Assembly (NCBI GenBank): GCA_017420535.1
Contig: JAFOIV010000078.1
Location: 1 to 64,000 of the forward strand
DNA: 64,000 bases
Direction: 5' to 3'
DNA from: Eubacterium sp.
GTDB lineage: Bacteria; Bacillota; Clostridia; Lachnospirales; Lachnospiraceae
Below the pieces are notes generated by a model. The model saw only the letters and a program-made list of their open reading frames with translations, searched no databases and was not told the DNA's origin. The stretch's first letter is position 1, and each line of letters begins with the position of its first letter. A program made the position numbers and the translations under genes. Shown piece by piece: positions 35,924 through 45,341 of this stretch.

Positions 35924-37960
35924 TTAAATTTCAAACATTTTATTTCCGACTTCCACGTCCCCAATACCAAGGATCTTAAAATCCGGATAGTCATCGCTAT
36001 TTGTTAATAAAACTGCAGTAGTGGTATCAAATCCCGCTGCCTTGATCTTTTCTATATCAAATGTCATTAACAGCTGTCCCTTTACTACTTTATCCCCATC
36101 CTTTACCTTGACCAAAAAGCCATCGCCATTCATTTTAACTGTATCTATTCCAACATGAATAAGTAATTCCATATCTTTATTTCCAGTTATTCCTATGGCA
36201 TGTCCAGTCTCTGCTACAGAAGATATCTCTCCATCAAATGGAGCATATACGGCACCTTCTTTTGGAACAACCCCAATACCTTGTCCCAGAATGCCTGCCG
36301 CAAAGGTTTCATCAGGAATCTCCTCATAAGAGATTGCTTTACCCTTTACAGGAATATATGCAACTCCTTCCTCACTTACCTCTTCCTTTTCTTCTGCTGT
36401 TTCAACTATTTCTTTTTTGTCTTCCTTTACCTTTTCGTTCCCGTTCTCATCTGACTCATCTTTATCTTCTTTCCAGAAGATCCATGTGAGAACGAAGGCG
36501 GCTCCTCCTGAAATAAGAAGAAGCAATGTATATAAACCATAGTTATTTATGGTTAAATATCCCGGAATACCTGTGACTCCGTAAGCTGTAGCTCCAAGTT
36601 TTACAACTGCACCAAAGGCCGCTCCTAAAGCTCCACCTGCCATGGCACATAAAAATGGATTCATGAATCTGAAATTAACACCAAAGATAGCCGGTTCTGT
36701 AATACCAAGGGCTGCTGATAAAGAAGAAGGAACAGCTACTGTCTTTGTCTTCATTTTCTTCGCCTTGATACCAACTGCAAGACATGCTCCAAACTGAGCA
36801 AAATTCGCTGCTGTAGCAATAGGCATCCAGGTATTTAATCCTCCTGAAGCCAGCATTCCTGATTCAATAACGTTATACATATGATGCAGTCCCATAACTA
36901 CCGTAAGTGGGTATAAAGCCCCCATCAAAGTAGCTCCCACCGGAAGCTGAACAAGCCACCTGGCTCCTTCAAGAACCCAGGTCTCAAGGTTTGCAAATAC
37001 TGGTCCGATAACTACAAATGTTGCCAGTGCTGTTACAAATACAGTAACAAGAGGCACAACGAAAAGATCTACCATTTCCGGAACATGCTTATGTAGCCAT
37101 TTTTCAATCTTACACATAAGCCATACAGCAATGATTACCGGGATAACATGTCCCTGATAACCGTGTCTTGCAATGGAACCTAAGGTATATCCACCTATCT
37201 TTATAGTTCCAAACAGATCCCATCCCGGGATCGCCGGTATGGTAAGTCCTGAGTTTGCCCAGCTCCAGGCAGGATTTGCTGCCAGCTGCTGTGCTTCATA
37301 GACATATGGATTCATACCATTTATAGGAATCATAAAGAACTTATATATATTTTCAATAGATGCTACATTCCATCCATTAAGGAGTGCACCATGAACCATC
37401 ATAAGTCCAATAACTGCACCAAGGAATATATTTCCACCAAATACCCTTGCTGCAGATATAGCAACGATAACAGGAAGGAAAGCAAATGCTGTATTGGCGA
37501 TCATATCCAGAAAACTAAACCATGCTGAACCCTGAAAAGCCGGTATTGCTTTACCTAATGCTTCTACGATGCCCATCATAAGACCTGAAGCCACAATGGC
37601 AGGAAGGATAGGAACAAATACATCTCCTATAGATTTAAGTGCCCTCTTCCATGCAGGTGCTTTTGATGCCGCAGCTGCCTTAACGTCATCTTTTGTTGCT
37701 GCAGTCATTCCAGATACTTTAAGGAGTTCATCATAAACTTTATTTACCGTTCCTGTACCGATGATAAGCTGTAACTGTCCATTAGATTCGAACATTCCTT
37801 TTACACCATCGATATCCTCAAGAACCTTCTTATTGATCTTTGTGTTATCAGCAATAACAAGTCTGAGGCGGGTCGCACAATGTGCAGCCTGAACAATATT
37901 TTCTCTACCTCCAAGATTTTCGTAAATTTCCTTGGCGCATTTGCTATAATCCAACGCCAT
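35924..37960 (-). CDS. PTS EIIBCA permease, sucrose/glucoside (Glc) family
   Basis: 678-residue three-domain sugar permease. EIIB (1-90) has its phospho-Cys at C28 (HCATRLRL). The EIIC membrane domain (about 105-480) shows about ten spans and the GITEPAIFG motif. EIIA (from about 535) has the phospho-His at H602 (LLIHVGIDTV), linked through a Glu/Lys-rich hinge. The EIIBC sequence looks closest to sucrose or trehalose transporters; with an amylosucrase-like enzyme downstream, sucrose is the favoured substrate. The start is the ATG at 37960 with AAGGAGG; ten extra upstream codons have no site. It is the first gene of the operon. Confidence 0.93.
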   Translation of the reverse strand: MALDYSKCAKEIYENLGGRENIVQAAHCATRLRLVIADNTKINKKVLEDIDGVKGMFESNGQLQLIIGTGTVNKVYDELLKVSGMTAATKDDVKAAAASKAPAWKRALKSIGDVFVPILPAIVASGLMMGIVEALGKAIPAFQGSAWFSFLDMIANTAFAFLPVIVAISAARVFGGNIFLGAVIGLMMVHGALLNGWNVASIENIYKFFMIPINGMNPYVYEAQQLAANPAWSWANSGLTIPAIPGWDLFGTIKIGGYTLGSIARHGYQGHVIPVIIAVWLMCKIEKWLHKHVPEMVDLFVVPLVTVFVTALATFVVIGPVFANLETWVLEGARWLVQLPVGATLMGALYPLTVVMGLHHMYNVIESGMLASGGLNTWMPIATAANFAQFGACLAVGIKAKKMKTKTVAVPSSLSAALGITEPAIFGVNFRFMNPFLCAMAGGALGAAFGAVVKLGATAYGVTGIPGYLTINNYGLYTLLLLISGGAAFVLTWIFWKEDKDESDENGNEKVKEDKKEIVETAEEKEEVSEEGVAYIPVKGKAISYEEIPDETFAAGILGQGIGVVPKEGAVYAPFDGEISSVAETGHAIGITGNKDMELLIHVGIDTVKMNGDGFLVKVKDGDKVVKGQLLMTFDIEKIKAAGFDTTTAVLLTNSDDYPDFKILGIGDVEVGNKMFEI

Positions 37961-38029
37961 ATTTCCTCCTTCCAAGCATGTGTACCACATTACTTTTTCA
38001 CAATCTCCAAAATCATTTTTGCATAAAAT

Positions 38030-38045
38030 ATGTAAACGATTTCAC
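38030..38045. promoter_or_regulatory. cre-like operator at the PTS promoter
   Basis: ATGTAAACGATTTCAC matches the catabolite-responsive element pattern WTGNAARCGNWWWCAW at all positions but the last. It lies immediately downstream of the predicted -10, where a bound CcpA or the operon's own LacI-type regulator would block transcription. Confidence 0.6.
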
Positions 38046-38057
38046 TCCGATATCTTG

Positions 38058-38086
38058 ATTATATTCTTTATGTATTATTGTGTAAA
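38058..38086 (-). promoter_or_regulatory. Promoter of the PTS-HPr-GH13-regulator operon
   Basis: Minus-strand TTTACA (38081-38086), a 17-bp spacer and a perfect TATAAT (38058-38063) lie about 100 bp before the EIIBCA start. The cre-like site begins just past the expected transcription start. Confidence 0.65.
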
Positions 38087-38142
38087 TTGACTTATTCTAT
38101 AACAATTCAAACTTTTTCTTGTGCACATCTAACATAAAATGT

Positions 38143-38158
38143 GTTTCGTTTGTGAAAC
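38143..38158. promoter_or_regulatory. GTTTC-N6-GAAAC dyad upstream of the PTS promoter
   Basis: GTTTCGTTTGTGAAAC is a 5-bp inverted repeat with a 6-bp spacer, about 57 bp upstream of the -35. It could be a second regulator site. TTTCAC repeats follow at 38162-38179. Confidence 0.35.
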
Positions 38159-38198
38159 CCTTTTCACATCAATTTCACAATTAATCACACATAAAAAA

Positions 38199-38243
38199 CC
38201 AGAAATTCAAGATGTCTAAAATTAGAGCATCTCGAATTTCTGG
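38199..38243. terminator. Terminator after the hydrolase-like gene
   Basis: CCAGAAATTC (38199-38208) pairs with GAATTTCTGG (38234-38243), with an inner AGATG/CATCT stem. A-rich sequence on the left gives a U run to leftward transcripts of the upstream hydrolase-like gene. Confidence 0.7.
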
Positions 38244-38263
38244 AATCTGATTTTTATATTCAT

Positions 38264-39196
38264 TTATCTCTTCAGCAGTTCGATTATAGCATCATAATCC
38301 TCATAAGCTTCAGGGTATTTTTTATCTGCACAATAATTATGTAATACCCCATGCCTTACTGTAAACTGTGTTTTTATTCCTGCTTCTTCAAACTGTTCTT
38401 TATAATTATCAAACTTGCCATAACATATCTCTTCATCACTATAAAAGAAAAAGCTTTCTGGAAAACCGTTAAGATTAAGATTTTCTCCTGTGATCATGTA
38501 ATCAGGAACACTAGGATTCTTCAATGTAGCCAATTCTTTTATCTCAAGAATATGTCTTAAAGAAGTGGTATAATCCATCTTTTGAGCAGCCTTCATATCT
38601 TCCCACTCTTTTTCATTCTTTGGAAATCCACCCGGGGAGATAAGTATCAGTCTTTTTGGCATTGGTACAGATACTTCCTTCTCATTATTGTAGACCAGCG
38701 TCTCTATAGCTAACGTAGCTCCGGTGCCTACTCCATATAGATATATATTCTCATAACCTAACTTATTCACTTTCCTTAAAGCGGTAAAAAGAACTCTCAC
38801 CACATCTCTTATGGAATAATTAGGTAACAGAGGATATTTAGGAATATATACATCATTTCCTGTAGCTTTATTCAGCTTTATGGCTCTATCAAACTCTATT
38901 AAAGCAGGTCTGAAAACAAAATGGGAATCATAGAAATAAAGTATAGCATCTTTTGTACAGCTATCTTCCCCGATCTTAAATACATCAAACTGTTCATCAT
39001 GCATCTGCCCATATCCAATCTCTACCGTAAGCTTATGCCTCTTTATTTTTTTAGGATCAAAATAATTGGTTTTCTTATCTCTTTTTAAGTTGATAGTTTT
39101 TACCAGTTTAAGCTTATCTTCTCTCTGAAGAGACAAAATTGCCCTTCTAGTATCAAGTTTAGATTGAAGCTTTTCAAATTGTAATTTAAAGCTCAT
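38264..39196 (-). CDS. Degenerate alpha/beta-hydrolase-fold protein
   Basis: 310 residues with the layout of hormone-sensitive-lipase type esterases: a strand at AILYFYD, then FDRAIKLNKATGNDVYIPKYPLLPNYSI, then the nucleophile elbow IYLYGVGTGATLA and a late HGVLHNY. The elbow reads G-V-G-T-G, so the catalytic Ser is replaced by Gly. The HGGG oxyanion motif is replaced by YDSHF. The protein is probably not a classical esterase. The start is the ATG at 39196 (AGGAG five bases upstream); five extra upstream codons are unlikely. It is monocistronic or follows the moxR operon after 80 bp. Confidence 0.75.
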   Translation of the reverse strand: MSFKLQFEKLQSKLDTRRAILSLQREDKLKLVKTINLKRDKKTNYFDPKKIKRHKLTVEIGYGQMHDEQFDVFKIGEDSCTKDAILYFYDSHFVFRPALIEFDRAIKLNKATGNDVYIPKYPLLPNYSIRDVVRVLFTALRKVNKLGYENIYLYGVGTGATLAIETLVYNNEKEVSVPMPKRLILISPGGFPKNEKEWEDMKAAQKMDYTTSLRHILEIKELATLKNPSVPDYMITGENLNLNGFPESFFFYSDEEICYGKFDNYKEQFEEAGIKTQFTVRHGVLHNYCADKKYPEAYEDYDAIIELLKR

Positions 39197-39277
39197 AATT
39201 ACTCCTCCCAATAACTAAAAAGGCAATGGACAGTTTCTATATTTATTAATTATTTTACTATATTTTACCTATATTAT

Positions 39278-41665
39278 TCAAGAAAAACGCCCTATATATT
39301 CCTGAAGGAGTTTCAATTCTTCCGAAGATATTTCTGCCTTCTGGAATCCTGCTTTTTGAAGCAGCACGATAAATTCCTCTACCTGTTTTTCTTCTAAACA
39401 ATCCTCTGGTTTTATGAAGGATTGATTAAGTTTTCTTACCTGTTCATTATAATTTACGCATTCCTTTAAAGCTTTATTTCTCTTCTTCTTTTTATTCAGC
39501 ATATGAGAATAAAGAAGGATAGCTTTATCTGAATTATTGGCTATCTTTAAAGCTCTCATATATCTTATTTCCGGAAGAGACTTCTTTATTCCAAAGAACA
39601 CTCCCGCTGAAATGACTCCTACAAATACAAAATAGGCAAATATCCTAAGAACATTATCGCTTATATGGAATGAGAAATCCTTTCCCAGCTGGTTTGGATC
39701 CACGCCATTTCCCTGGCCATCTCCTCCGTCCCCAAACCAATCTCTAAAGGCATTCCAGAAATCATCATTATCTTCTTCCTCTATCATGGCTGATGCAGGG
39801 GTAACCTCTACCGGGATCCATCCTTTTCCATCTATATAGATTTCAACCCAGGCATGTGCATCCGCATCCGTGGCATCTACTTTAACAAGAGCCGTTTCTC
39901 CCAGCTCAGAATATCCATCATAGTAATCTTCATATTTTGCATCCCTTATAATCTCACCATTACTGATGATCTGAGAATAGGATATGGCATAGCCTTCACA
40001 ATATCTTGCAGGTATGCCCATTTCTCTGAAAACAAGGGTTGCCGCACTGGCAAAATGAGCACAATAACCTTTCTTATTTTTTTCCAGGAAATAATTTACA
40101 AAGTCTCTACCTTTTGGTGTTGCTCCCGGCCTGATGGTATAAGGAACATTTTCCTGATAATAATCTGCAACTTTCTCCACTGTAACCATGGCTGGATCAT
40201 TCTTATCAAGTCCCGCAACAGTGATAAATTTCTGGATACTGTTTTTGTTATCTACAGGAACATCTAAATAATCCCCGTAGGCTTTCCGTCTTTCTGTTTC
40301 ATCATTGGCGTATAGATTATCCTCATTTAACAATGGATAATAATCCAGATTAACGGCTGATCTAAGGCCAAGGATCTTTATCCCTTCATAAGAATAATAA
40401 GGGGAATAAGTCTGAACAGGAGCTTCCACATTGATTATAGTCATCCTGCCCTTTGCACTCTTATCTTTATCATTATCATAGCTATTCTTTAAACTCTCTG
40501 TTTCAACAGAAAGATCAGATTTTTCTATGATATAATTATCAGGCTGTCTCCAGATATTAGTATAGGGCTGATAAGTTTTACCGTTAAAATTCTTTAAATA
40601 AAGAGTATTATAATCATATGGGGTGAAGACCACTGTAAGATCCGTCTCATGATCAAGTCTTATGGTAGAAACGCCTCCTAACATTCCGGAATTGATTCCT
40701 CCATTACTCTGATACAGATTCGTAATGCCAAAAACCCCCAGCATGATCACGTTCTGCACAGTTTCTCTTGATGCTTCTTTATATTTATTTTTCTTCTGAA
40801 GAATATCAAAGGTTTCTTTATTAAAGAATAAAGAAAGCACCAGAACTAATGCAGTGGTGTATATTGCTGCTATAGACAGTCCCTGCAGCAGGCTCTTATG
40901 ATCAAGCCCATAATAAAGTCCCTTCTTTTTCCTCTTAAAAATATGATCATTTCTAGAAAGCAGGTAATGACCGCTGCCCTTAAGCACCATAGACATGGCA
41001 ACACCTGAAATAAGCATTATGGTATAGATCAGCGCCGGTTCCTTCTGCATATAAAATGCCACAAGATTTATAGTCACTACTATAAAGATCGCCACCATAT
41101 ATCTTGCCCGCCTTAAGATATAGTTGTTAAGCAGGATATTAACTGCAATACCCAGCATACTGGCGGATATGGTTATGGCAAAATATCTGTCAGCCACCCT
41201 CTCATTGTAAAATGTCATTCCATCAGTATTAAAATAATCTGATGCAAGAGATATGGTATCATTTATCACTGCATAGAATCCTGAATTTATAAAGTCCTTC
41301 AGGGAAATGATACCGGCCGAGTAGATAACGAAGAATATCAGATATCCAAGATTCTCAGATCTCCAGCTATGATAAAGAAAGGCGCAGAGTATTGCCGTAA
41401 AAAACATGATCACATTAAAAAGGAACTGATCAAAGCCTGAACCAATAGCTGTAAGATAACTTCCGATACCTCCTGCCGCAAGAAGATAGACAACGATACC
41501 TTTTATTAAAAGAGTAATATATCTGTTCTCGCTTATATCATAAACTTCCTCCGGGATCGTAAGTCCCGTGCAAAGTTTCACTGGCTCTCTATTTTCATCT
41601 CGCCAAGAAGATCTTATTCTTTTTTTCTTTTCATTAGTATTATTCTTGTTGGATAATTTCGACAT
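39278..41665 (-). CDS. Transglutaminase-like membrane protein (TgpA-like)
   Basis: 795 residues. About eight N-terminal transmembrane spans come first (roughly 30-290), then an extracytoplasmic transglutaminase-like domain with the catalytic triad in KKGYCAHFASAATLVFREMGIPARY, AHAWVEIY and GWIPVEVTPAS. One transmembrane helix (near 675) and a cytoplasmic helical tail close the protein. It completes the widespread moxR - DUF58 - transglutaminase operon, whose role is thought to be envelope-related processing. The ATG at 41665 has GGAG six bases upstream; one at 41677 has none. The coding region overlaps the DUF58 gene by 26 bp. Confidence 0.88.
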   Translation of the reverse strand: MSKLSNKNNTNEKKKRIRSSWRDENREPVKLCTGLTIPEEVYDISENRYITLLIKGIVVYLLAAGGIGSYLTAIGSGFDQFLFNVIMFFTAILCAFLYHSWRSENLGYLIFFVIYSAGIISLKDFINSGFYAVINDTISLASDYFNTDGMTFYNERVADRYFAITISASMLGIAVNILLNNYILRRARYMVAIFIVVTINLVAFYMQKEPALIYTIMLISGVAMSMVLKGSGHYLLSRNDHIFKRKKKGLYYGLDHKSLLQGLSIAAIYTTALVLVLSLFFNKETFDILQKKNKYKEASRETVQNVIMLGVFGITNLYQSNGGINSGMLGGVSTIRLDHETDLTVVFTPYDYNTLYLKNFNGKTYQPYTNIWRQPDNYIIEKSDLSVETESLKNSYDNDKDKSAKGRMTIINVEAPVQTYSPYYSYEGIKILGLRSAVNLDYYPLLNEDNLYANDETERRKAYGDYLDVPVDNKNSIQKFITVAGLDKNDPAMVTVEKVADYYQENVPYTIRPGATPKGRDFVNYFLEKNKKGYCAHFASAATLVFREMGIPARYCEGYAISYSQIISNGEIIRDAKYEDYYDGYSELGETALVKVDATDADAHAWVEIYIDGKGWIPVEVTPASAMIEEEDNDDFWNAFRDWFGDGGDGQGNGVDPNQLGKDFSFHISDNVLRIFAYFVFVGVISAGVFFGIKKSLPEIRYMRALKIANNSDKAILLYSHMLNKKKKRNKALKECVNYNEQVRKLNQSFIKPEDCLEEKQVEEFIVLLQKAGFQKAEISSEELKLLQEYIGRFS

Positions 41666-42686
41666 AAGCCGCTCCATTCCTATTAGTTACGTGGACATAG
41701 CTCTTTAATTCCGGATGTATCGACTTCATAAGCTCTAATGATTTTTCATTATCCTCATAAATAGTTTCAAAATACATATCCGTAAATGAAGCATTAAGAT
41801 CGTCTAAATTCATGATCTCTCTTTCTCTAAATTCAAATCCCTTATCACTCCAGAAAAGGAGTCTCATATAAACCCCATCATTAATAAGCATCTTTGCTGT
41901 GTTATATCCCAGTGTTAATACCTGATCCACCACATCAGGATTTCCACCCAGTTCAATGACCATCACCATCTGCTGATCAGACATTGACACCCTGTCCTTA
42001 ACCATGAGGATATCCCTTTTAGCAGAGAGCTTCCAATGAATGCTCATAAGCTTATCTCCAGGAATATATTCACGCACATCAGAAACATCTGAAAAATCAT
42101 GTCCTTTTTTCTTTGTTTCTTCGCTTTCAGTCATACCAAGGGAAAGGTCACTTAAATTCTTAACCCCACCGGTTGAGTCTTCTGGAAGGACACTGATCTC
42201 ATCATATATATCTATTTTTTTAGCCAGTGACACAAATCCCAGGAAATCCCTTACAGTAAAACTGTTTATCTCATATCTATATCTTCCATTCCTTGTGTAT
42301 TCCACAGGAATAAGCTGTTTATATGTCCCATGAAACCTGGCGGGAACAGATATAATGGTTGACCCCTTGCTGTTATAAAAGGAATTAGCTGCATCAAGTT
42401 TTATACATACATCAAAAGACATAAAGTAAGCTTTATTTATAACACTCAGCTCAATATAAGATGTAGAAAGACGTCTCTCATACATTTCAGTACTTCTCAC
42501 CTTGATCTGGATCACATTTCTCATAATGAATACAAGCACAAGGGAAATAAACGGTGCTATGATATCGATCAAAAGCGCCATAAAAAGAAAATGATTTTTT
42601 AAAAACCAGTAACATATAAAAATGATACCGAACTGTATAAGATATCCAATTATTCTTAAAAAATGAATCTTTGTCTTTAAATACAT
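41640..42686 (-). CDS. DUF58 domain-containing protein
   Basis: 348 residues. Two N-terminal transmembrane helices (about 9-26 and 32-53) are followed by a beta-rich region and the DUF58 core with REYIPGDKLMSIHWKLSAKRD, a vWA-like domain. DUF58 proteins are encoded beside MoxR ATPases, which are thought to act on them as chaperones. It starts one base after the moxR stop and overlaps the transglutaminase gene. The cytoplasmic vWA-like part lacks an obvious full MIDAS motif. Confidence 0.9.
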   Translation of the reverse strand: MYLKTKIHFLRIIGYLIQFGIIFICYWFLKNHFLFMALLIDIIAPFISLVLVFIMRNVIQIKVRSTEMYERRLSTSYIELSVINKAYFMSFDVCIKLDAANSFYNSKGSTIISVPARFHGTYKQLIPVEYTRNGRYRYEINSFTVRDFLGFVSLAKKIDIYDEISVLPEDSTGGVKNLSDLSLGMTESEETKKKGHDFSDVSDVREYIPGDKLMSIHWKLSAKRDILMVKDRVSMSDQQMVMVIELGGNPDVVDQVLTLGYNTAKMLINDGVYMRLLFWSDKGFEFREREIMNLDDLNASFTDMYFETIYEDNEKSLELMKSIHPELKSYVHVTNRNGAAYVEIIQQE

Positions 42687-42687
42687 A

Positions 42688-43617
42688 TTAATTCCTCGGT
42701 GGCTGAACTATCTCTAAAAGCTTTCTTATTGCAAGATCCATATTAAGTCCTGTTGCTCTTGCTCTCTGTCCAAGCTTTACTCTGTGTCCTAGAGTATCCC
42801 TGGTTACATTCTGAACATCCTCAGCTGTAACATAATCTCTTCCATCTATTACCGCCATTGCTTTTGCCATCTTAAGCATAGCTATTGTACCTCTTGGGCT
42901 GGCCCCCATAGAAAAGATCTCATTTCTTCTGGTTTCTTCAACAATATTTACTATATATTCATAAATATCATCTTTTACAAAAATCTCATTTGTCGCTTTC
43001 CTTAACTCGATCAATTCATCAAGTGTAATAACTGATTCCAGCTGTTTTAAAGGCGCACTGGCATTTCCTTTAAGGATCATAACTGCATCACTATGGGCAG
43101 GGTATCCCATAGAAAGGCAGACCATAAATCTGTCCAGCTGTGATTCTGGAAGCATCTGTGTACCTGATGATCCATAAGGGTTCTCAGTGGCAATTACTAC
43201 AAATGGATCCGGAAGAGCACGAGTCACACCGTCAACAGTTGCAGTTCCTTCCTCCATTACTTCAAGTAATGCAGACTGGGTTTTTGGTGAAGTACGATTT
43301 ATCTCATCTGCCAGAAACAGATTGCAGAATACTGATCCGGGTCTGAATTCAAATTCTTTAGTAGCACTGTTATACATGGAAAATCCCAGGATATCACTTG
43401 GAAGAACATCCGGTGTAAACTGTACTCTTTTATAATCAAGGCTTAAAGTTTTCGCAAAAGCTGTAGCCAGGGTTGTCTTACCTACTCCCGGAATATCCTC
43501 CATAAGGATATGTCCTCCTGCAAGAGTTGCCGCCAGCACCTTTTTAACAACCATTTCCTTACCTTTTATTACACGATTAACATTATTTTGTACATCTAAA
43601 GTTTTATTCTGATTCAT
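42688..43617 (-). CDS. MoxR-family AAA+ ATPase
   Basis: 309 residues. Walker A is GVGKTT near residue 44-49, Walker B LFLADEINR near 107-115, followed by the MoxR-typical SPKTQSALLEVMEE and ATENP sensor. The C-terminal helical lid is present. MoxR ATPases remodel or activate partner proteins containing vWA domains, here presumably the DUF58 protein encoded next. It is the first gene of the operon, with AAGGAG before the ATG. The promoter should lie in 43618-43700. Confidence 0.92.
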   Translation of the reverse strand: MNQNKTLDVQNNVNRVIKGKEMVVKKVLAATLAGGHILMEDIPGVGKTTLATAFAKTLSLDYKRVQFTPDVLPSDILGFSMYNSATKEFEFRPGSVFCNLFLADEINRTSPKTQSALLEVMEEGTATVDGVTRALPDPFVVIATENPYGSSGTQMLPESQLDRFMVCLSMGYPAHSDAVMILKGNASAPLKQLESVITLDELIELRKATNEIFVKDDIYEYIVNIVEETRRNEIFSMGASPRGTIAMLKMAKAMAVIDGRDYVTAEDVQNVTRDTLGHRVKLGQRARATGLNMDLAIRKLLEIVQPPRN

Positions 43618-43771
43618 TTTTACTCCTTAAAATCCTTAAAACATGGATACGAAAAAAACCTTTATAACAAACTCCATATATAATTATTTTAATACGAAAA
43701 TTAAGTTTTTATCAACATAACTTTGACTAAAAAGCCTCAATACACACATTTTTCATTTCTTTTAATTGTAT

Positions 43772-43777
43772 TATAAT
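43772..43777 (+). promoter_or_regulatory. Probable -10 of the pyk promoter
   Basis: A perfect TATAAT lies 88 bp upstream of the pyk ATG. There is only a weak T-rich -35 at the right distance. A TTGACT further upstream (43723-43728) is badly spaced. Confidence 0.35.
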
Positions 43778-43864
43778 AGGATAGAAGATATAATCATTCT
43801 AGGTATATCAAGAAATGGAAACTTATCATAAAATGCTTTAAATAATCACTTAAGGAGAATAAAA

Positions 43865-45277
43865 ATGAGAAAGACCAAAGTAATCTGTACAATCGGACCA
43901 TCTAGTGAAAATGAGGAAACTCTTACACAACTCTGCCTTGCAGGTATGAATATCGCAAGACTTAACTTCTCTCACGGATCACATGATGAACATAAGAAAA
44001 AGTTCGACCTGATCAAGAAAGTCAGGAACAACCTTAACCTTCCAATAGCTATCATGCTTGATACTAAAGGTCCTGAATATAGAATTAAGACATTTAAGGA
44101 TCATAAGATTGAGCTTAAAGAAGGCGATACATTTATCTTTACTACTGACCCTATCGAAGGAGATCAGACAAGAGTATCTGTTAACTATGATCACCTTATC
44201 GATGACTTAAATATCGGTGACAGGATCCTTGTATGTAACGGTCTTGTTATCTTCGAAGTACTTAAATTAGAAGGAAATAACGCAATCTGTAAATGTATCA
44301 CAGGTGGTACTCTTTCAGACAGAAAGAGCATGAATTTCCCTAACAAGGTTATGAATCACGCCTTCCTTAGTGAAGCTGATAAGAGCGATATACTTTTCGG
44401 TATCGAGAATGGCATTGAATTCGTTGCAGCATCTTTCGTATCAAAGAAGCAGGATGTGGTAGATCTTAGAGAATTCTTAGATGCTAACGGCGGTGAAGAT
44501 GTTGATATCATCGCAAAGATTGAAAACAGATCTGGTGTAGATAACATCGAAGAGATCTGTGACATTGCTGATGGAATCATGGTTGCCCGTGGTGACCTTG
44601 GTGTTGAGATTCCTGGTGTTGAAGTTCCTTCAATCCAGAAATACTTAATCAATAAATGCCGTCTTCTTGGTAAGAGAGTTATCACCGCAACAGAAATGTT
44701 AGAATCAATGATTGAAAAGCCACGTCCTACAAGAGCTGAAGTATCAGACGTTGCTAATGCCGTATATGACGGAACATCTGTTGTTATGCTTTCTGGTGAG
44801 ACTGCATCAGGTAAGTATCCTGTAGAAGCAGTTAGAACCATGGTTGAAACAATTGAATTTACAGAAAAGAACATTCACTATAACAGAAGATTTAAGAATA
44901 CTGACGTACATATTCATAACATTTTAGATGCCATCTCACATTCAACATGTTCTATGGCCATCGATGTAGATGCTAAATGTATCGTTGTTAATTCCCTTTC
45001 AGGAAGAACAGCCCGCATGGTAAGCCGTTTCCGTTGTCCTGTTGATATAATCGGTATGACAACTTCAGAAAAGGTATGGAGAAAGCTTAACATGAGCTGG
45101 GGCGTAACACCTGTACTTTGCGGAACTTATGATTCAATGGAATCAATGTTCGCAAACAACATAAGAGAAGCTAAAAAAGCTTTTAATCTTAGCGCAGGAG
45201 ATAACATCGTACTTACAGGCGGCGTTATGAATGGCGAAAGCGGAAATACAAATATCATCAAAGTTGCAACCATTTAA
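43865..45277 (+). CDS. pyk: Pyruvate kinase
   Basis: Last step of glycolysis, PEP + ADP to pyruvate + ATP. It has 470 residues, without the extra C-terminal PEP-utiliser domain found in Bacillus enzymes. Active-site segments are NFSHGSHDEH (34-43), the substrate-lysine region DVDIIAKIENRSGVDN, MVARGDLGVEIP and the ITATEMLESM loop. AAGGAG precedes the ATG. It is followed 64 bp later by the GH32 gene in the same direction, with no clear terminator between. Confidence 0.96.
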   Translation: MRKTKVICTIGPSSENEETLTQLCLAGMNIARLNFSHGSHDEHKKKFDLIKKVRNNLNLPIAIMLDTKGPEYRIKTFKDHKIELKEGDTFIFTTDPIEGDQTRVSVNYDHLIDDLNIGDRILVCNGLVIFEVLKLEGNNAICKCITGGTLSDRKSMNFPNKVMNHAFLSEADKSDILFGIENGIEFVAASFVSKKQDVVDLREFLDANGGEDVDIIAKIENRSGVDNIEEICDIADGIMVARGDLGVEIPGVEVPSIQKYLINKCRLLGKRVITATEMLESMIEKPRPTRAEVSDVANAVYDGTSVVMLSGETASGKYPVEAVRTMVETIEFTEKNIHYNRRFKNTDVHIHNILDAISHSTCSMAIDVDAKCIVVNSLSGRTARMVSRFRCPVDIIGMTTSEKVWRKLNMSWGVTPVLCGTYDSMESMFANNIREAKKAFNLSAGDNIVLTGGVMNGESGNTNIIKVATI

Positions 45278-45341
45278 TTAAAATAGGATCGTATCTTTGC
45301 ATCCAAATTACTTAATAAGCATCGGGGAGGTTTTTTAGCTT

